Shown: positions 8,901 through 16,256, numbered from the stretch's first letter. The stretch is DNA of 18,659 nt from Deltaproteobacteria bacterium (GCA_031267005.1 JAIRZX010000551.1:1-18659); one strand, 5' to 3'. Notes: generated by a model not told the origin, from the sequence alone. A program made the numbers and translations.

Positions 8901-11900
8901 GCTACGTGGGCGAGCCGTCCAGGCCCATGAAGGTCAAGGTGGCCGTGACCGGCCCGGACGGCGCGGCAAAGCCCGGCGAGACGGTCAAGGTCTCCCTGTA
9001 CCGCCGCACGTGGCCGTACGCCCGAAGGCTCTCCCCGGACGGGACCTGGAGCCGGGTGGCCGAGCTCACCGACAGGCTCGTCTCCGAGACAGAAATTACG
9101 AGCGAGGCAGATCCCGTCACGGTCGATCTCGTCCCGGCCCGGGCGGGCACGCATTTCGCCGTGGCCGAGCTGAAGGACGCCTCGGGCCGCCCGGCCATGG
9201 CCTCCTGCTACTTCTTCGTGGCGGGCCCGGGGGCCTCGTGGCGGATCGGGGACGACGAGGAGCCGGTGGAACTCTCGGCTGACAAAAGTGAGTACCGGCC
9301 CGGCGAGACTGCCAGGATACTGGTCCAGAGCCCCTTCGAGTCAGGGACCGGCCTCCTCACCGTGGAGCGCGGAGGCGTGCGAGACGCCCGTGTCTTCGAT
9401 CTGGCCGGCGGCGCCCCCCTGCTCGAGATCCCGCTGGGCGAGGACGACGCGCCCTCGGTGTACGTGTCCGCGGTGCTGGTCAGGGGCCGCGTGGCGCCGC
9501 CTCCCGAGGGAGCCGACGCCCCCGATCTCGGGAAGCCCGCCTTCCGGAAAGGGTACCTGACGCTCAGCGTGCTGTCCGACCGAGACAGGCTCAAGGTCGA
9601 GGTGACCCCGAAGGAGGCCGAGGCCGTGCCCGGGGCCGAGGCCAGGATCAAGGTCAGAGTGACTGACGCCGCGGGCCGGGTCTTCTCCGACGGCGAGGTG
9701 GCCCTGGCCGCCGTGGACGCCGGGCTCATACAGATAGGCGGGGAGGAAGCATTCCACCCCGAGACGCTCCTGTGGAGCGCGCTGCCGCTGAGCGTCCGGA
9801 GCGTCGGGTCGCTCTCGGCCGTCCTGGAGGTCCGCGACAGGTCCAGGAAGGGCGGCCCGGCCCCCGGGCCGGCGGGAGGCGGCGGCTACGAGGCGGCGGG
9901 AAACTCCGAGGTCCGGAAGGACTTCAGGTCCGTCGCGCATTTCGAGCCGGGCCTGAAACTTGACGCGAACGGCGAGGCGGAGGCCGTCTTCACCCTCCCC
10001 GACAACCTCACCACCTTCAGGATCTTCGCCGTGGCCAACGGCCGGGGCCGCGCGGCCGGCACCGGGGAGGGCAGACTCACCGTCACCCGCGATCTGGTGC
10101 TCCGGGCCTCCCTGCCCAACCACCTGACCGCGGGCGACGAGTTCGAGGCGTCGGCCATTGTCACCTCCCGCGCGAAGACCGAAGGCGAGCTCTCGGTGAC
10201 CGTCCGTCCCCGGGGCGGCATTGAGCTTCTGGAAGATCCCGTGAAGACCGTGAACGTGAAGCCCGGCGAGAGCGTGGAGGTGTCCTTCAGCGCGCGGGCG
10301 ACCCTCGCGTTGCCCTCCGCCGGGACCGGTTCCGCCGACGCTGCCGGAGGCGGGGGAAGCGCCTGGACAGCAGGGGCCTCTACCGGCTCGGAAAGTACCG
10401 GGGCCGGGCCAGCTTCCGGGCTGGGCGACGCCGGGGCAGGGTCAGATTCCGGGCCGGGCGACGCCGGGGCAGGGTCAGATTCCGGGCCGGAAGGTGACGG
10501 GTCAGCGGCCGCTTCCGGTCCGGGAGGCGGCGGCTCTTCCGGGCCGAAGGCCAGGGACTATTCCCGGGACCCGAGCCATGCCGGGACGCTCGCCGTGGGC
10601 TTCGACGCCGCCCTGGGCGCCGCTACCGACCGGGCGCTGTTCACGGTGCCCGTGGGCGAGGCCGGGAAGGTCACCGCGGACGCCACCTTCACTATCTCCG
10701 GGGCGGGATCGTCCATGGCCGACGTTAGGTTCCCCGAGGGGGCCGACCCCTCCCGGGGAGGGCTGGAACTGGTGTTCTCGCCCGGCGTCGAGGGGCTCCT
10801 CGACGCCCCCCTGGCCGTCCTTGCCTCGTACCCCTTCAACTGCCTGGAGCAGTCGACCTCCAGGGCGGCAGGCGCGCTCTACGACCTCCGCCTTTCCGGG
10901 GGAGACGGGGGGAAGGACCCAGTCCGGAGGGACGCCCTCCGCAGCCAGGTGGCCGGCCAGCTCGACCTCATCGGGTCCCTGTCCATGGGCGGCGGCTTCG
11001 CGGCCTGGCCCGGGGGGAGGTGGTCCGACCGCTCGCCAGTGCTCACCGCCTGGGTGCTCGACTTCCTTCTGGAAGCCAGGGAGGACGGCTTCGGGGTGAG
11101 TTCAGAGCTGGTGGACACCGTCGTGAGCTACCTGATGGAAGAACTCTCCAGGTCGGAGCCCCCGTCCCCGCCGTCATGGTTATCTTCTTCTTCGTCGTCG
11201 TCGTCGTCGTCGTCAACAACGCCGTCCGGCGGCGGAAGTGACAGTTACTGCCGGCTGTGCGGCTCGGACGCCGCCAGGCTCTACGTCATGGGGGCGGTCA
11301 TACGCGGGGGCAGCAACCTGGAAGGCTCGATCGAGCCCCTGTATGCCAGGAGGGCGTCCCTGAACCTGGCGGAGCGGATATTCCTTCTCCGGGCCGTGTA
11401 CGCCCTGCCCCCGTCCGGGGTGAGGACCGGCCAGATCATGGAGCTCGTACCCATGCTCTCCTCCGAGATAGAGCTCTCGGGGGTGACCGCCCAGGTGAAG
11501 GACCCCGGCGGCCGCGAGAACCCCCAGCTGTGGATGGCGCACCAGAGCGACCTGAGCGCCCAGCTTCTTCTGGCGCTGTCCGAGGCGGCCCCCCGCCACG
11601 AGTTCCTGCCCGCCCTGGTCCTGGGGTCGGTATCCTCGGGACGGGGCGGGGACATGGGCGGGACCAACCGTACCGTCACCATACTCAGAGGCGTGTGGAA
11701 CTTCATCGAGGGCCAGAGGGCCGCGTCCGGCGCAGGGCCGCCCCCGCCGCCGCCCGCGGATCCCGAAGCGCCGGCCGCAGGGACGTCCGGCGTGTCCGGC
11801 AGGGCCGGGGCAGCCGCCTCGCCAGGCTCGGGCCCCGAGGACGGCCCCGCCGGGGCGCCGCCGCCAGGCCAGCCGATCGATCTGGCCGTGAAAGTCCTCC

Positions 11901-12556
11901 TGGGCGGGACGACCGTCCTGGACGGGAAGCTCAACGGCCCGCGAGATCCTTCCCTCAGGGTCGAGCTGAGCCCCCGCGATCTCCTGGACGGTCCCCCGCC
12001 ATCCTGGCAGATGGAAGGCACGGGCAAGGCATGGTCCTTCCAGCGCCTCAGCTGGGCCCCCAGGGTGCCGGACCTCTCGGCAAGGGGGACCAGGGGGCTG
12101 GTCGTGACCCGCTCCTTCCAGAGGGTGCGGCCCGAGCCCGGCCCTGCAGGCGAGTCGTCCTTCCGCCGCGGCGAGGTGGTGAAGGTCACCCTGACCGTCA
12201 TGACCACCGTGCCCCGCTACAACCTGGCCGTGGAGGATCCGGTCCCCGCCGGCCTGGAGCCCGTGGACTTCAGCCTCAGGGACCAGAACCCCTACCTGGC
12301 GGAGCTCCTGGCCTCCAATCCCGATGCCGAGGATCCCTGGCAGGCGTACTGGGACTGGTACAGCCACGAGGAGATCCGTCCCGACTCCATCCGTCTTTTC
12401 GCCGACTTCATGGGGCCCGGCGCGTACACCTACTCGTACCTGGCGCGTCCGGTTACCCCAGGCACCTACCTTCTCCCCGGCCCCTACGCCGAGGAGATGT
12501 ACAATCCCGAGAACTACGGGCGCGGTGCCGGCCTGAAGCTCACGGTCACCAGGTAA
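5921..12556 (+). CDS. Thioester alpha-2-macroglobulin family lipoprotein
   Basis: Bacterial alpha-2-macroglobulins are periplasmic protease traps: cleavage of a bait region exposes a thioester that captures the attacker. The 2211-residue product starts with a lipoprotein signal (lipobox L28-A-G-C31, then SSG). Domains follow in the family order: N-terminal macroglobulin domains; an MG2-type strand at Y737-RPGE; the bait-region-type domain with DKSEYRPGETARILVQSPF near 1125; the A2M domain with DFRSVAHFEPGL and LPDNLTTFRIFAVA near 1360; the thioester site C1641-LEQ in YPFNCLEQSTSRA; the helical thioester domain; and the C-terminal MG10 (RPDSIRLFADFMGPGAYTYS, EEMYNPENYGR). Low-complexity inserts lie near residues 373-410, 1462-1545, 1753-1770 and 1935-1985, making it longer than the usual ~1600-1900. 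Start: AGGTGA at 5912-5917 and the signal peptide. No pbpC (PBP1C) gene is adjacent, unlike the common pairing. Expression appears monocistronic. Confidence 0.95.
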   Translation: MNSRTTPRKAGPASFPRILPAVMLALALAGCSSGPPPAEESPQPGPLSPQGAASPGAVAPAAPASLSEPSDAGAAASQSAPLPPADEPLEILQFVPGGDVRSFTQAAVMFSQPMAELGTFDDADQSLLTVEPPLPGKVVWINQFTLAFVPEKPLMGSLALTVRLSPEVRSLSGAALAPGDYVTSFRLPALATEWARSSSGSDPADALRPTVRAKFNQPVDPDLINGRSFFRWGGEGAPGRVPAGWDRISGWPLNSSSPLRAVAAGEVPKGTAWELVIERGAVIAEGMPPLGSDFLVGGGSTYGEFHVQFSGLETLEGQDAAGYLPSPERGRLTASFSNPVRLSEAAPFIEMEPPHPSFALQKEKWLRIAASKARAEAGASGGASGEPGVSGGAGDGAAARDGAAGSGGAGVPEEPVEDDSVQTWLQLSGTFIPRTGYRITFRKGMPDVYGQTLAEDFVVRFRTGSFAPSVFLLSQGGVMESAFPAALPVAARNVSSAAVFGKIMTHAETARLLNVWPYEMGNWPGWWVPEAMKDWMQAVKAGSSPGTAAREVKPPADSEKAQVNFPVSLSELFDGREREGVVFFGTDISLGNPANVVLDPSYSLFQVTDLAVTVKIGAVSSLAWVTRLSDGSGVGAADVAALDCEGVTIWSGTTGPGGLAGLPGAKEFLKLMAPGCASGDSDELRLHFSASSGSERVFWSLPWGEGFGALGNVVADTRDPLSGDWVSAFLLTSQPIYRPGETARLKIVARNFTADSLEAPAPGTVRVLITDPSGQALFDGPAEMGKFGTASVEWKIPEGAPYGNWKVTVDFDPGAERSPESIAYGYRERDYALAGSFRVSFYRAPAFDLRLDEMKDAYFGDSLDLGVTGSYHYGAPLDAGEADFELRYEAAWHFTPPGWDSGWSFTARAALQKDQEGGWASDPVPPGTAAEGTAEISPDGRASFRAVIPRDSRPVPRRYTLTVSAKDKDSRPVSRTGSFLAHPARLYAAVRAEGYVGEPSRPMKVKVAVTGPDGAAKPGETVKVSLYRRTWPYARRLSPDGTWSRVAELTDRLVSETEITSEADPVTVDLVPARAGTHFAVAELKDASGRPAMASCYFFVAGPGASWRIGDDEEPVELSADKSEYRPGETARILVQSPFESGTGLLTVERGGVRDARVFDLAGGAPLLEIPLGEDDAPSVYVSAVLVRGRVAPPPEGADAPDLGKPAFRKGYLTLSVLSDRDRLKVEVTPKEAEAVPGAEARIKVRVTDAAGRVFSDGEVALAAVDAGLIQIGGEEAFHPETLLWSALPLSVRSVGSLSAVLEVRDRSRKGGPAPGPAGGGGYEAAGNSEVRKDFRSVAHFEPGLKLDANGEAEAVFTLPDNLTTFRIFAVANGRGRAAGTGEGRLTVTRDLVLRASLPNHLTAGDEFEASAIVTSRAKTEGELSVTVRPRGGIELLEDPVKTVNVKPGESVEVSFSARATLALPSAGTGSADAAGGGGSAWTAGASTGSESTGAGPASGLGDAGAGSDSGPGDAGAGSDSGPEGDGSAAASGPGGGGSSGPKARDYSRDPSHAGTLAVGFDAALGAATDRALFTVPVGEAGKVTADATFTISGAGSSMADVRFPEGADPSRGGLELVFSPGVEGLLDAPLAVLASYPFNCLEQSTSRAAGALYDLRLSGGDGGKDPVRRDALRSQVAGQLDLIGSLSMGGGFAAWPGGRWSDRSPVLTAWVLDFLLEAREDGFGVSSELVDTVVSYLMEELSRSEPPSPPSWLSSSSSSSSSSSTTPSGGGSDSYCRLCGSDAARLYVMGAVIRGGSNLEGSIEPLYARRASLNLAERIFLLRAVYALPPSGVRTGQIMELVPMLSSEIELSGVTAQVKDPGGRENPQLWMAHQSDLSAQLLLALSEAAPRHEFLPALVLGSVSSGRGGDMGGTNRTVTILRGVWNFIEGQRAASGAGPPPPPPADPEAPAAGTSGVSGRAGAAASPGSGPEDGPAGAPPPGQPIDLAVKVLLGGTTVLDGKLNGPRDPSLRVELSPRDLLDGPPPSWQMEGTGKAWSFQRLSWAPRVPDLSARGTRGLVVTRSFQRVRPEPGPAGESSFRRGEVVKVTLTVMTTVPRYNLAVEDPVPAGLEPVDFSLRDQNPYLAELLASNPDAEDPWQAYWDWYSHEEIRPDSIRLFADFMGPGAYTYSYLARPVTPGTYLLPGPYAEEMYNPENYGRGAGLKLTVTR
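10415..10490. repeat. 33-base in-frame tandem repeat inside the macroglobulin gene
   Basis: Two 33-base units (10415-10447 and 10448-10480) differ at one base, and a third partial copy covers 10481-10490. They encode GDAGAGSDSGP-type units in a Gly/Ser/Ala linker between the A2M and thioester domains. Because the unit is a multiple of three, copy-number change alters linker length without breaking the frame. Confidence 0.85.
11183..11215. repeat. TCN microsatellite encoding 11 serines
   Basis: Eleven serine codons in a row (three TCT, seven TCG, one TCA) lie within the thioester-domain part of the macroglobulin gene, after PPSPPSWL and before TTPSGGG and a CRLC motif (C1777, C1780). The trinucleotide run is slippage-prone but frame-neutral. 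It looks like an insertion in a loop between helices. Confidence 0.9.
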
Positions 12557-12570
12557 CGGCCCCGCGCGCA

Positions 12571-12630
12571 GCCCCGGCCGGGCGCATGTCCGGGGACGGC
12601 GCCGGGCCCGAGGCACGGCTCGGCCGGGGC
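12571..12630 (+). repeat. 9-base inverted repeat after the macroglobulin gene
   Basis: GCCCCGGCC (12571-12579) is the reverse complement of GGCCGGGGC (12622-12630), with further G/C pairing possible inside the 42-base loop. It starts 14 bases after the stop codon. No T-tract follows, so it could be a Rho-independent-like end only in a loose sense, or a chance fold in GC-rich DNA. Confidence 0.25.
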
Positions 12631-12816
12631 CTGACTCTGTGCCCGCCCCGGGGGCTGGGCCGCGTCCTGCATGACTGTTGCCGGTCACGCGGCGCATGGC
12701 GGCGCAGATCGTCGGGATGGCGCTCATGACGGAGTTCTGCGCCATGCGGCAGCGGCTCATGACGGACTTCGACGTTATGCAAGATGCGGATCATGGCGGA
12801 GCGTTGCTTCATGCCA

Positions 12817-14034
12817 GTGTTCAATCGCAGAAGCTCGCGAGCTTATTCCGAGCTGGGTTCCTTTCACCACCCCTTGCCCGCCGGACGCAGGCCTTGGGTT
12901 TTCCGCCGTGGTTCTTCACGAAGGCATCCAAAGCGAGAGCCAGGTCATCGGTGGACTGGAAGTTCCCTCCCTGCAACACCGTTCCGGAAAGCTTGCCGAA
13001 GAACGCCCGCACAGGTTGAGCCGGCTGGCGGAGGCGGGAGTGCGGCGGAAACGGACGTTCTGTTGAGACTTGAGCAGCTCGTCGCATCACTTGCGGATGC
13101 TACTGTTGTCCAGGACGATGTGGAGCTAGCGAGTATTGACCCTGATACGCGGAACCTTGTCAGCCAGGTGATTCACGAACCTGAAGAAACTCGTTCCTCC
13201 CCTTCCTGTCGTATTCTCGGTGCAAGCGATGCCAGTCTTGATGTCCGGGCCCGCGAAAAGGTTGACGACCCGCCTGAACTGGCCGTTCCTGGCCCCTGCG
13301 CCCCCCCGTTCCGTGTGCGGACGAAGCCGGCCGCGCACTCGCTGGCCTGGATGACGGTCTTCTCGTCGAGCGCCATGACAGTGCACAGTTCTCAGCGGGG
13401 TTCCTGCACCACCATATGACCTCCGCCGCCTTCTCGTAGAATCTGGAGTCTCTGCTCACGCACCAGATCCTGAGCGTCCAGAGCCTTATGCCGGCCTTCC
13501 GAAGTATCCTCCCGGCGATGTCCTCGGATATGGCAAGCTCCTTCGCAATCATTTTGACGGTCCACGGGGAAGTGCCGTCGGGAGGCTTCCTGCCGAGCGC
13601 ATTCAGGATGTCGGGCGCCACCTTCCTTAAAGCCGTAGCTCCGCGGCTTGCCGGAGTTGGGTCTGTCCGGGAGACCCTCAACCCCGTACGCGATGAAGCG
13701 TTTCCTCCACTTCCTGACCGTGTCCGGGTCAATCAGGAGAGCCTTGCCGATGTCGCTCATGCCCTCTCGGCTCAGGAGAACTATCTCGGTACGTTCGACA
13801 AGGAAGACAGGCAATGTCCTGCTCCTAATCCAGGAAAGCAGGCATATCAACTCAAGGGGGTTGAAGTAGGGACGTTCGGCTGTGCGTGATATCTTGTGTC
13901 TCCTTCAGCCCGAACCGGAGCATCTATCCCCTTAAGTGTTTACCCCAAAACTACTCATGTTTTGCCCAAAAACTGCACATGCATAAACGTAACTAAGCTC
14001 ACTTATTCTCCTGCGTTCTATTGCGATTGAACAC
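12817..14034 (-). mobile_element. Degenerate IS630-family element (IS-1)
   Basis: A 1218-base element is bounded by inverted repeats GTGTTCAATCGCA (12817-12829) and TGCGATTGAACAC (14022-14034). The match is perfect for 13 bases and continues imperfectly to about 22. The right end is followed by TA (14035-14036), the IS630 target; the left end is preceded by CA, probably a mutated TA. It carries one broken transposase gene on the minus strand filling almost the whole element. The length and one-gene layout are typical of IS630. It abuts a second IS630 element directly. Confidence 0.85.
12821..13892 (-). pseudogene. IS630-family transposase, multiply frameshifted
   Basis: Read right to left, the family is recognisable across several frames. 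The N-terminal helix-turn-helix part is SRTLPVFLVERTEIVLLSRE and VRKWRKRFIAYGVEGLPDRP. After a frame change near 13640 comes WTVKMIAKELAISEDIAGRI. After another near 13385 comes ALDEKTVIQAS, holding the first catalytic Asp. Another change leads to VVNLFAGPDIKTG, then a stop at about 13125, LHIVLDNSSIRK with the second Asp, and a stop. The last part is VRAFFGKLSGTVLQGGNF and DDLALALDAFVKNH (family FFGKLS...GNF). The start may have been at 13892, where an AAGGAG is followed after seven bases by ATA instead of ATG. At least five lesions make it inactive. Confidence 0.85.
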
Positions 14035-14050
14035 TAGTACCTTGTAACAT

Positions 14051-15189
14051 TCAAATATTCGGATAGAGTCGCCTGAGCTTGACGCGGGCGTCCTCTGTGG
14101 TGAACCGCCACGTTATGTCCGCTCCGTTGCCGTTCCGGCTTGCGACCCACGCGGCGATCTCCTGCCTCATCGTCTCGATGTCGCTAATGCGCCTGTTCAA
14201 ACACTGACTTGCTAGGGCGCTCAACTCGATCTCGGCCATGTTCAACCAGCTGCCGTGCTTTGGGGTGAAATGGAGCTCGAGGCGGTTTGCCAGCCTCAAG
14301 GCCTCCTCTGGTGGAAAAGCCTTGTATAACAAACTTATCGCGTGAGTGTTTAGGTTGTCCATGACCAGGATGACCTTGGAGGCATCCGGGTACTTGTTAT
14401 CAAGTAGGTCCTTTATAAACAACGCCCAATCGACGCTGGCTCGCCTCTCAGTTACCGAAATCCACCGCTTTCCGGCCATGGGCTCTACGGCTATGAATAT
14501 GTCAGCTACCCCGTGTCGCACGTACTCGTCGTCTTCCTTCAAGGGCTTGCCCGGAGAAATAGGGATGGATGGTCTCGTACTTGATATCAGCTGTTTGTTA
14601 GACTCATCCATGCAAACAACGGGCCTCTCGGGGTCGTAGGGAATGTGGTAGACCTGAAGGACGTCTTCCATTGCAGCTACGAACTCGGCGTTCTGCTCCG
14701 GGGGGATCTTGTAGTACTTCTTGAGGTGAGGATGAGTTTCGTTTTTTTTAGTGTCCTCTGCACTGTCATAGGCGATACGCCATTTGGCGCAATACCTAAT
14801 TCTATTAATTTGTCAGCCAGTAAACGAACCGTCCATCTTGCTCTTCCAGAAGGGGGCGTCGAACAAGCCAAAGCTACAACGTGAGCCTCAAAATCTCCAT
14901 CAAACTTAATGGTATTTGGATTAACTGTCTTTTGTTTCCGTTGTATTGCATAGTCTATCCCACCCTCCACAAACCGTCTTTTCGCAGCCTCAATCGTCCT
15001 CTCCGAAACGTTAAGTTCTTTGCTGATTTCAGCGTTTGTCTTAGGACCCCGACTTTCAGAACTCTTATCGCACAACAAAAGGATCAGGGACATGACAATA
15101 ACCCTTGCGGCGTTTTTCCCTTTTTTGACTATGTTGTCCAGGGTGCTTCGCTCCTCGCTGTTCAGGATTATCTGGTATCTATTGGCCAT
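14051..15189 (-). CDS. IS630 transposase OrfAB, full product by -1 frameshift
   Basis: The full product (about 380 residues) needs a -1 shift at the A8 run. The upstream frame gives an N-terminal helix-turn-helix region (EISKELNVSERTIEAAKRRF, GRARWTVRLLADKL). The downstream frame gives KKNETHPHLKKYYKIPPEQ and then the DDE catalytic core. Its carboxylates are D in VVCMDESNKQLI, D in VILVMDNLNTHA and E in SWLNMAEIELSAL, all present with family spacing. It ends LRRLYPNI just inside the left inverted repeat. The ATG at 14671 that would start the second frame alone lies inside the catalytic region and is unlikely to be used. Starts at ATG 15189 behind a perfect AAGGAGG five bases upstream. It catalyses cut-and-paste transposition into TA sites; activity is inferred from integrity. 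Confidence 0.85.
14677..15189 (-). CDS. IS630 OrfA, helix-turn-helix N-terminal product (no frameshift)
   Basis: Unshifted translation gives a 170-residue protein that begins MANRYQIILNSEERSTLDNI. It contains the winged/helix-turn-helix DNA-binding part, and after the A8 run adds an unrelated basic tail (ILTSRSTTRSPRSRTPSS). By analogy with other two-frame IS elements this short form could bind the ends and damp transposition, but that is inference. The ribosome site is AAGGAGG (minus strand of 15195-15201). Confidence 0.7.
   Translation of the reverse strand: MANRYQIILNSEERSTLDNIVKKGKNAARVIVMSLILLLCDKSSESRGPKTNAEISKELNVSERTIEAAKRRFVEGGIDYAIQRKQKTVNPNTIKFDGDFEAHVVALACSTPPSGRARWTVRLLADKLIELGIAPNGVSPMTVQRTLKKTKLILTSRSTTRSPRSRTPSS
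14742..14749 (-). promoter_or_regulatory. Slippery A8 run for -1 ribosomal frameshifting
   Basis: On the minus strand the frame reads CTA-AAA-AAA-ACG, giving the canonical slippery heptamer A-AAA-AAA. Slipping back one base makes the next codon AAC, yielding LKKNE, which matches the conserved LKKNELKPH of relatives. Homology continues smoothly across the shift in the -1 frame. A random one-base mutation in the run is the alternative. Confidence 0.7.
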
Positions 15190-15215
15190 GGGAACCTCCT
15201 TATGTGGCTACCATG

Positions 15216-15244
15216 ATCCTACCATTCAAACCGAAGAAAATCAA
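15216..15244 (-). promoter_or_regulatory. Possible transposase promoter inside the IS-2 right end
   Basis: On the minus strand TTGATT (15244-15239) and TAGGAT (15221-15216) are spaced 17 bases, each matching the sigma70 consensus at four of six positions. The -10 lies about 15 bases before the ribosome site of the transposase and the pair overlaps the terminal repeat, as in many IS elements. Confidence 0.35.
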
Positions 15245-15258
15245 GATACAAGGTACTA

Positions 15259-15918
15259 GGCCTGACGCGGCGACGGGGTCACCATCATGGAGATGCACGT
15301 CCTCCCGGACGCGCTTGCCACCCGCGAGGTCCGCGGCGGGGCCCGCCTCCGCGACACTCTGGATGTCAAGTACGCAAGGCTCTCCATCTCGGACATCCTG
15401 AACCTCGCCGTGTCCGAGACCCAGGCCTTCTTCAGGAGCGTCCCGGCACTGAAGGAGAAGCTCCGGCCATGAAGGAGAAGCTCGCGACCCTGGCCGGGGC
15501 GGGTCCGGCCTGCATCCGTCTCGGCCGGAGCGCCGCCACCCTCTCCGGCGGGGAGGCCCGGCGAGTGAAACTCTCCAGGGAGCTGAGCCGCAGGGTCACG
15601 GGCCGCACGGTCTGCATCCTGGATGAGCCCGCCGCCGGCCTCCACTTCGAGGACGTGAAGAAGCTCCCGGACGTCCTCCAGACCCTGACCGACCAGGGCA
15701 ACACCTTCATAGTGATCGAGCACGACCTGGACGTCATAAAGTGCGACGACCACATCATGGACATTGGCCCCGAGGGAGGCGGCACGACAGTGGACGAGAG
15801 CACCCCCGAACAGACACTCCGGCACCTCACGTCCTTCGCCGGCGTCTTCCTGAGGCTGGCCCAGGCCGGCTACGGGACCCCGGGCGCGGCTCTGACGAGG
15901 AGCCCGGGCACCATGTAG
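15259..15918 (+). pseudogene. uvrA: 3' fragment of uvrA (excinuclease ABC subunit A), frameshifted
   Basis: UvrA is the damage-recognition ATPase of nucleotide excision repair; only its C-terminal quarter is here. The first recognisable piece, RGDGVTIMEMHVLPD (E. coli CQGDGVIKVEMHFLPD), begins a few codons after the IS end, with a TGA where the zinc-ligand Cys belongs. Then REVRGGARLRDTLDVKY follows, the CDQC/CEVC zinc ligands being replaced by T and R/V residues. A 20-base duplication at 15450-15483 breaks the frame after ALKEKL. The next frame gives RLGRSAATLSGGEARRVKL (ABC signature), TVCILDEPAAGLHFEDV (Walker B) and NTFIVIEHDLDVIK (H-loop), ending with a short non-conserved tail at TAG 15916. 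With over 700 N-terminal residues missing it cannot work as UvrA. A functional copy must be elsewhere if the cell has excision repair. Confidence 0.88.
15450..15483 (+). repeat. Short tandem duplication that shifts the uvrA frame
   Basis: TGAAGGAGAAGCTC occurs at 15450-15463 and again at 15470-15483, offset 20 bases. UvrA relatives have only one KEKL/ARKL at this point. Deleting one 20-base unit would join VPALKEKL directly to ATLAGAG in one frame. Twenty is not a multiple of three, so the duplication explains the frameshift. Confidence 0.8.
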
Positions 15919-16201
15919 ACCCCCGGCCCGGAGAAGCCTGCCTGCGGGACCGGAGCATTTTCGCGGAAACGTCTTGATGCCTGACGTTCCCCTCACCTGC
16001 GGGGGACCGCCGCCGGGAATCCCAAGACCAGGCGGGCCGCCTCCGGGAAGGCCCTGCGGCCAGGAGGACCTCCGCCGGGAAAGCCCAGAGGCAAGGAGGA
16101 CTGTTGTCGCCGTGGCCTGCCCTGTACAGGGTCACGTCGACCGGAAGGCCCGTATTGAAAAGGGAGTGTAGCGACGGAGCGGTCCCGGAGCGGCCCACAA
16201 T

Positions 16202-16230
16202 TTGCCATCATCGGGATGGCATGGTAAAAT
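16202..16230 (+). promoter_or_regulatory. Sigma70-like promoter for the ATPase-nuclease gene
   Basis: TTGCCA (16202-16207) and TAAAAT (16225-16230) are separated by exactly 17 bases, each matching the sigma70 consensus at five of six positions, in an AT-rich pocket. Transcription would begin near 16237. It gives the gene at 16439 its own promoter and a leader of about 200 bases. Confidence 0.55.
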
Positions 16231-16256
16231 ATATTTGGTGATAATTTCTAAGGTCT

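Larger units (their letters stand above)
14037..15256 (-). mobile_element. Apparently intact IS630-family element (IS-2)
   Basis: A 1220-base element has ends GTACCTTGTAAC (14037-14048) and GATACAAGGTAC (15245-15256). These are inverted repeats matching over the first 10 bases and at about 20 of 30 overall, including an inner TTCGG. TA dinucleotides flank both ends (14035-14036 and 15257-15258), the target duplication expected for IS630. It encodes a full-length DDE transposase on the minus strand with a frameshift site. GC is far below the surrounding genome. The left TA is at the same time the right TA of the older IS-1, so this element inserted at the edge of IS-1 or at its target. Confidence 0.9.

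Noticed and set aside
7945..9282. 445-codon forward frame and the 397-codon minus frame inside the macroglobulin gene
   Set aside because: Both are Arg/Gly-rich shadows of a clearly homologous coding frame.
11213..12760. 515-codon minus frame and 490-codon forward frame over the macroglobulin 3' end
   Set aside because: The true frame there carries the conserved thioester and MG10 domains; these overlapping frames have no homology signal.
12678..13019. 113-codon forward frame crossing the left end of IS-1
   Set aside because: It runs across the IS boundary and antisense to the transposase relic, so it cannot be an old gene.
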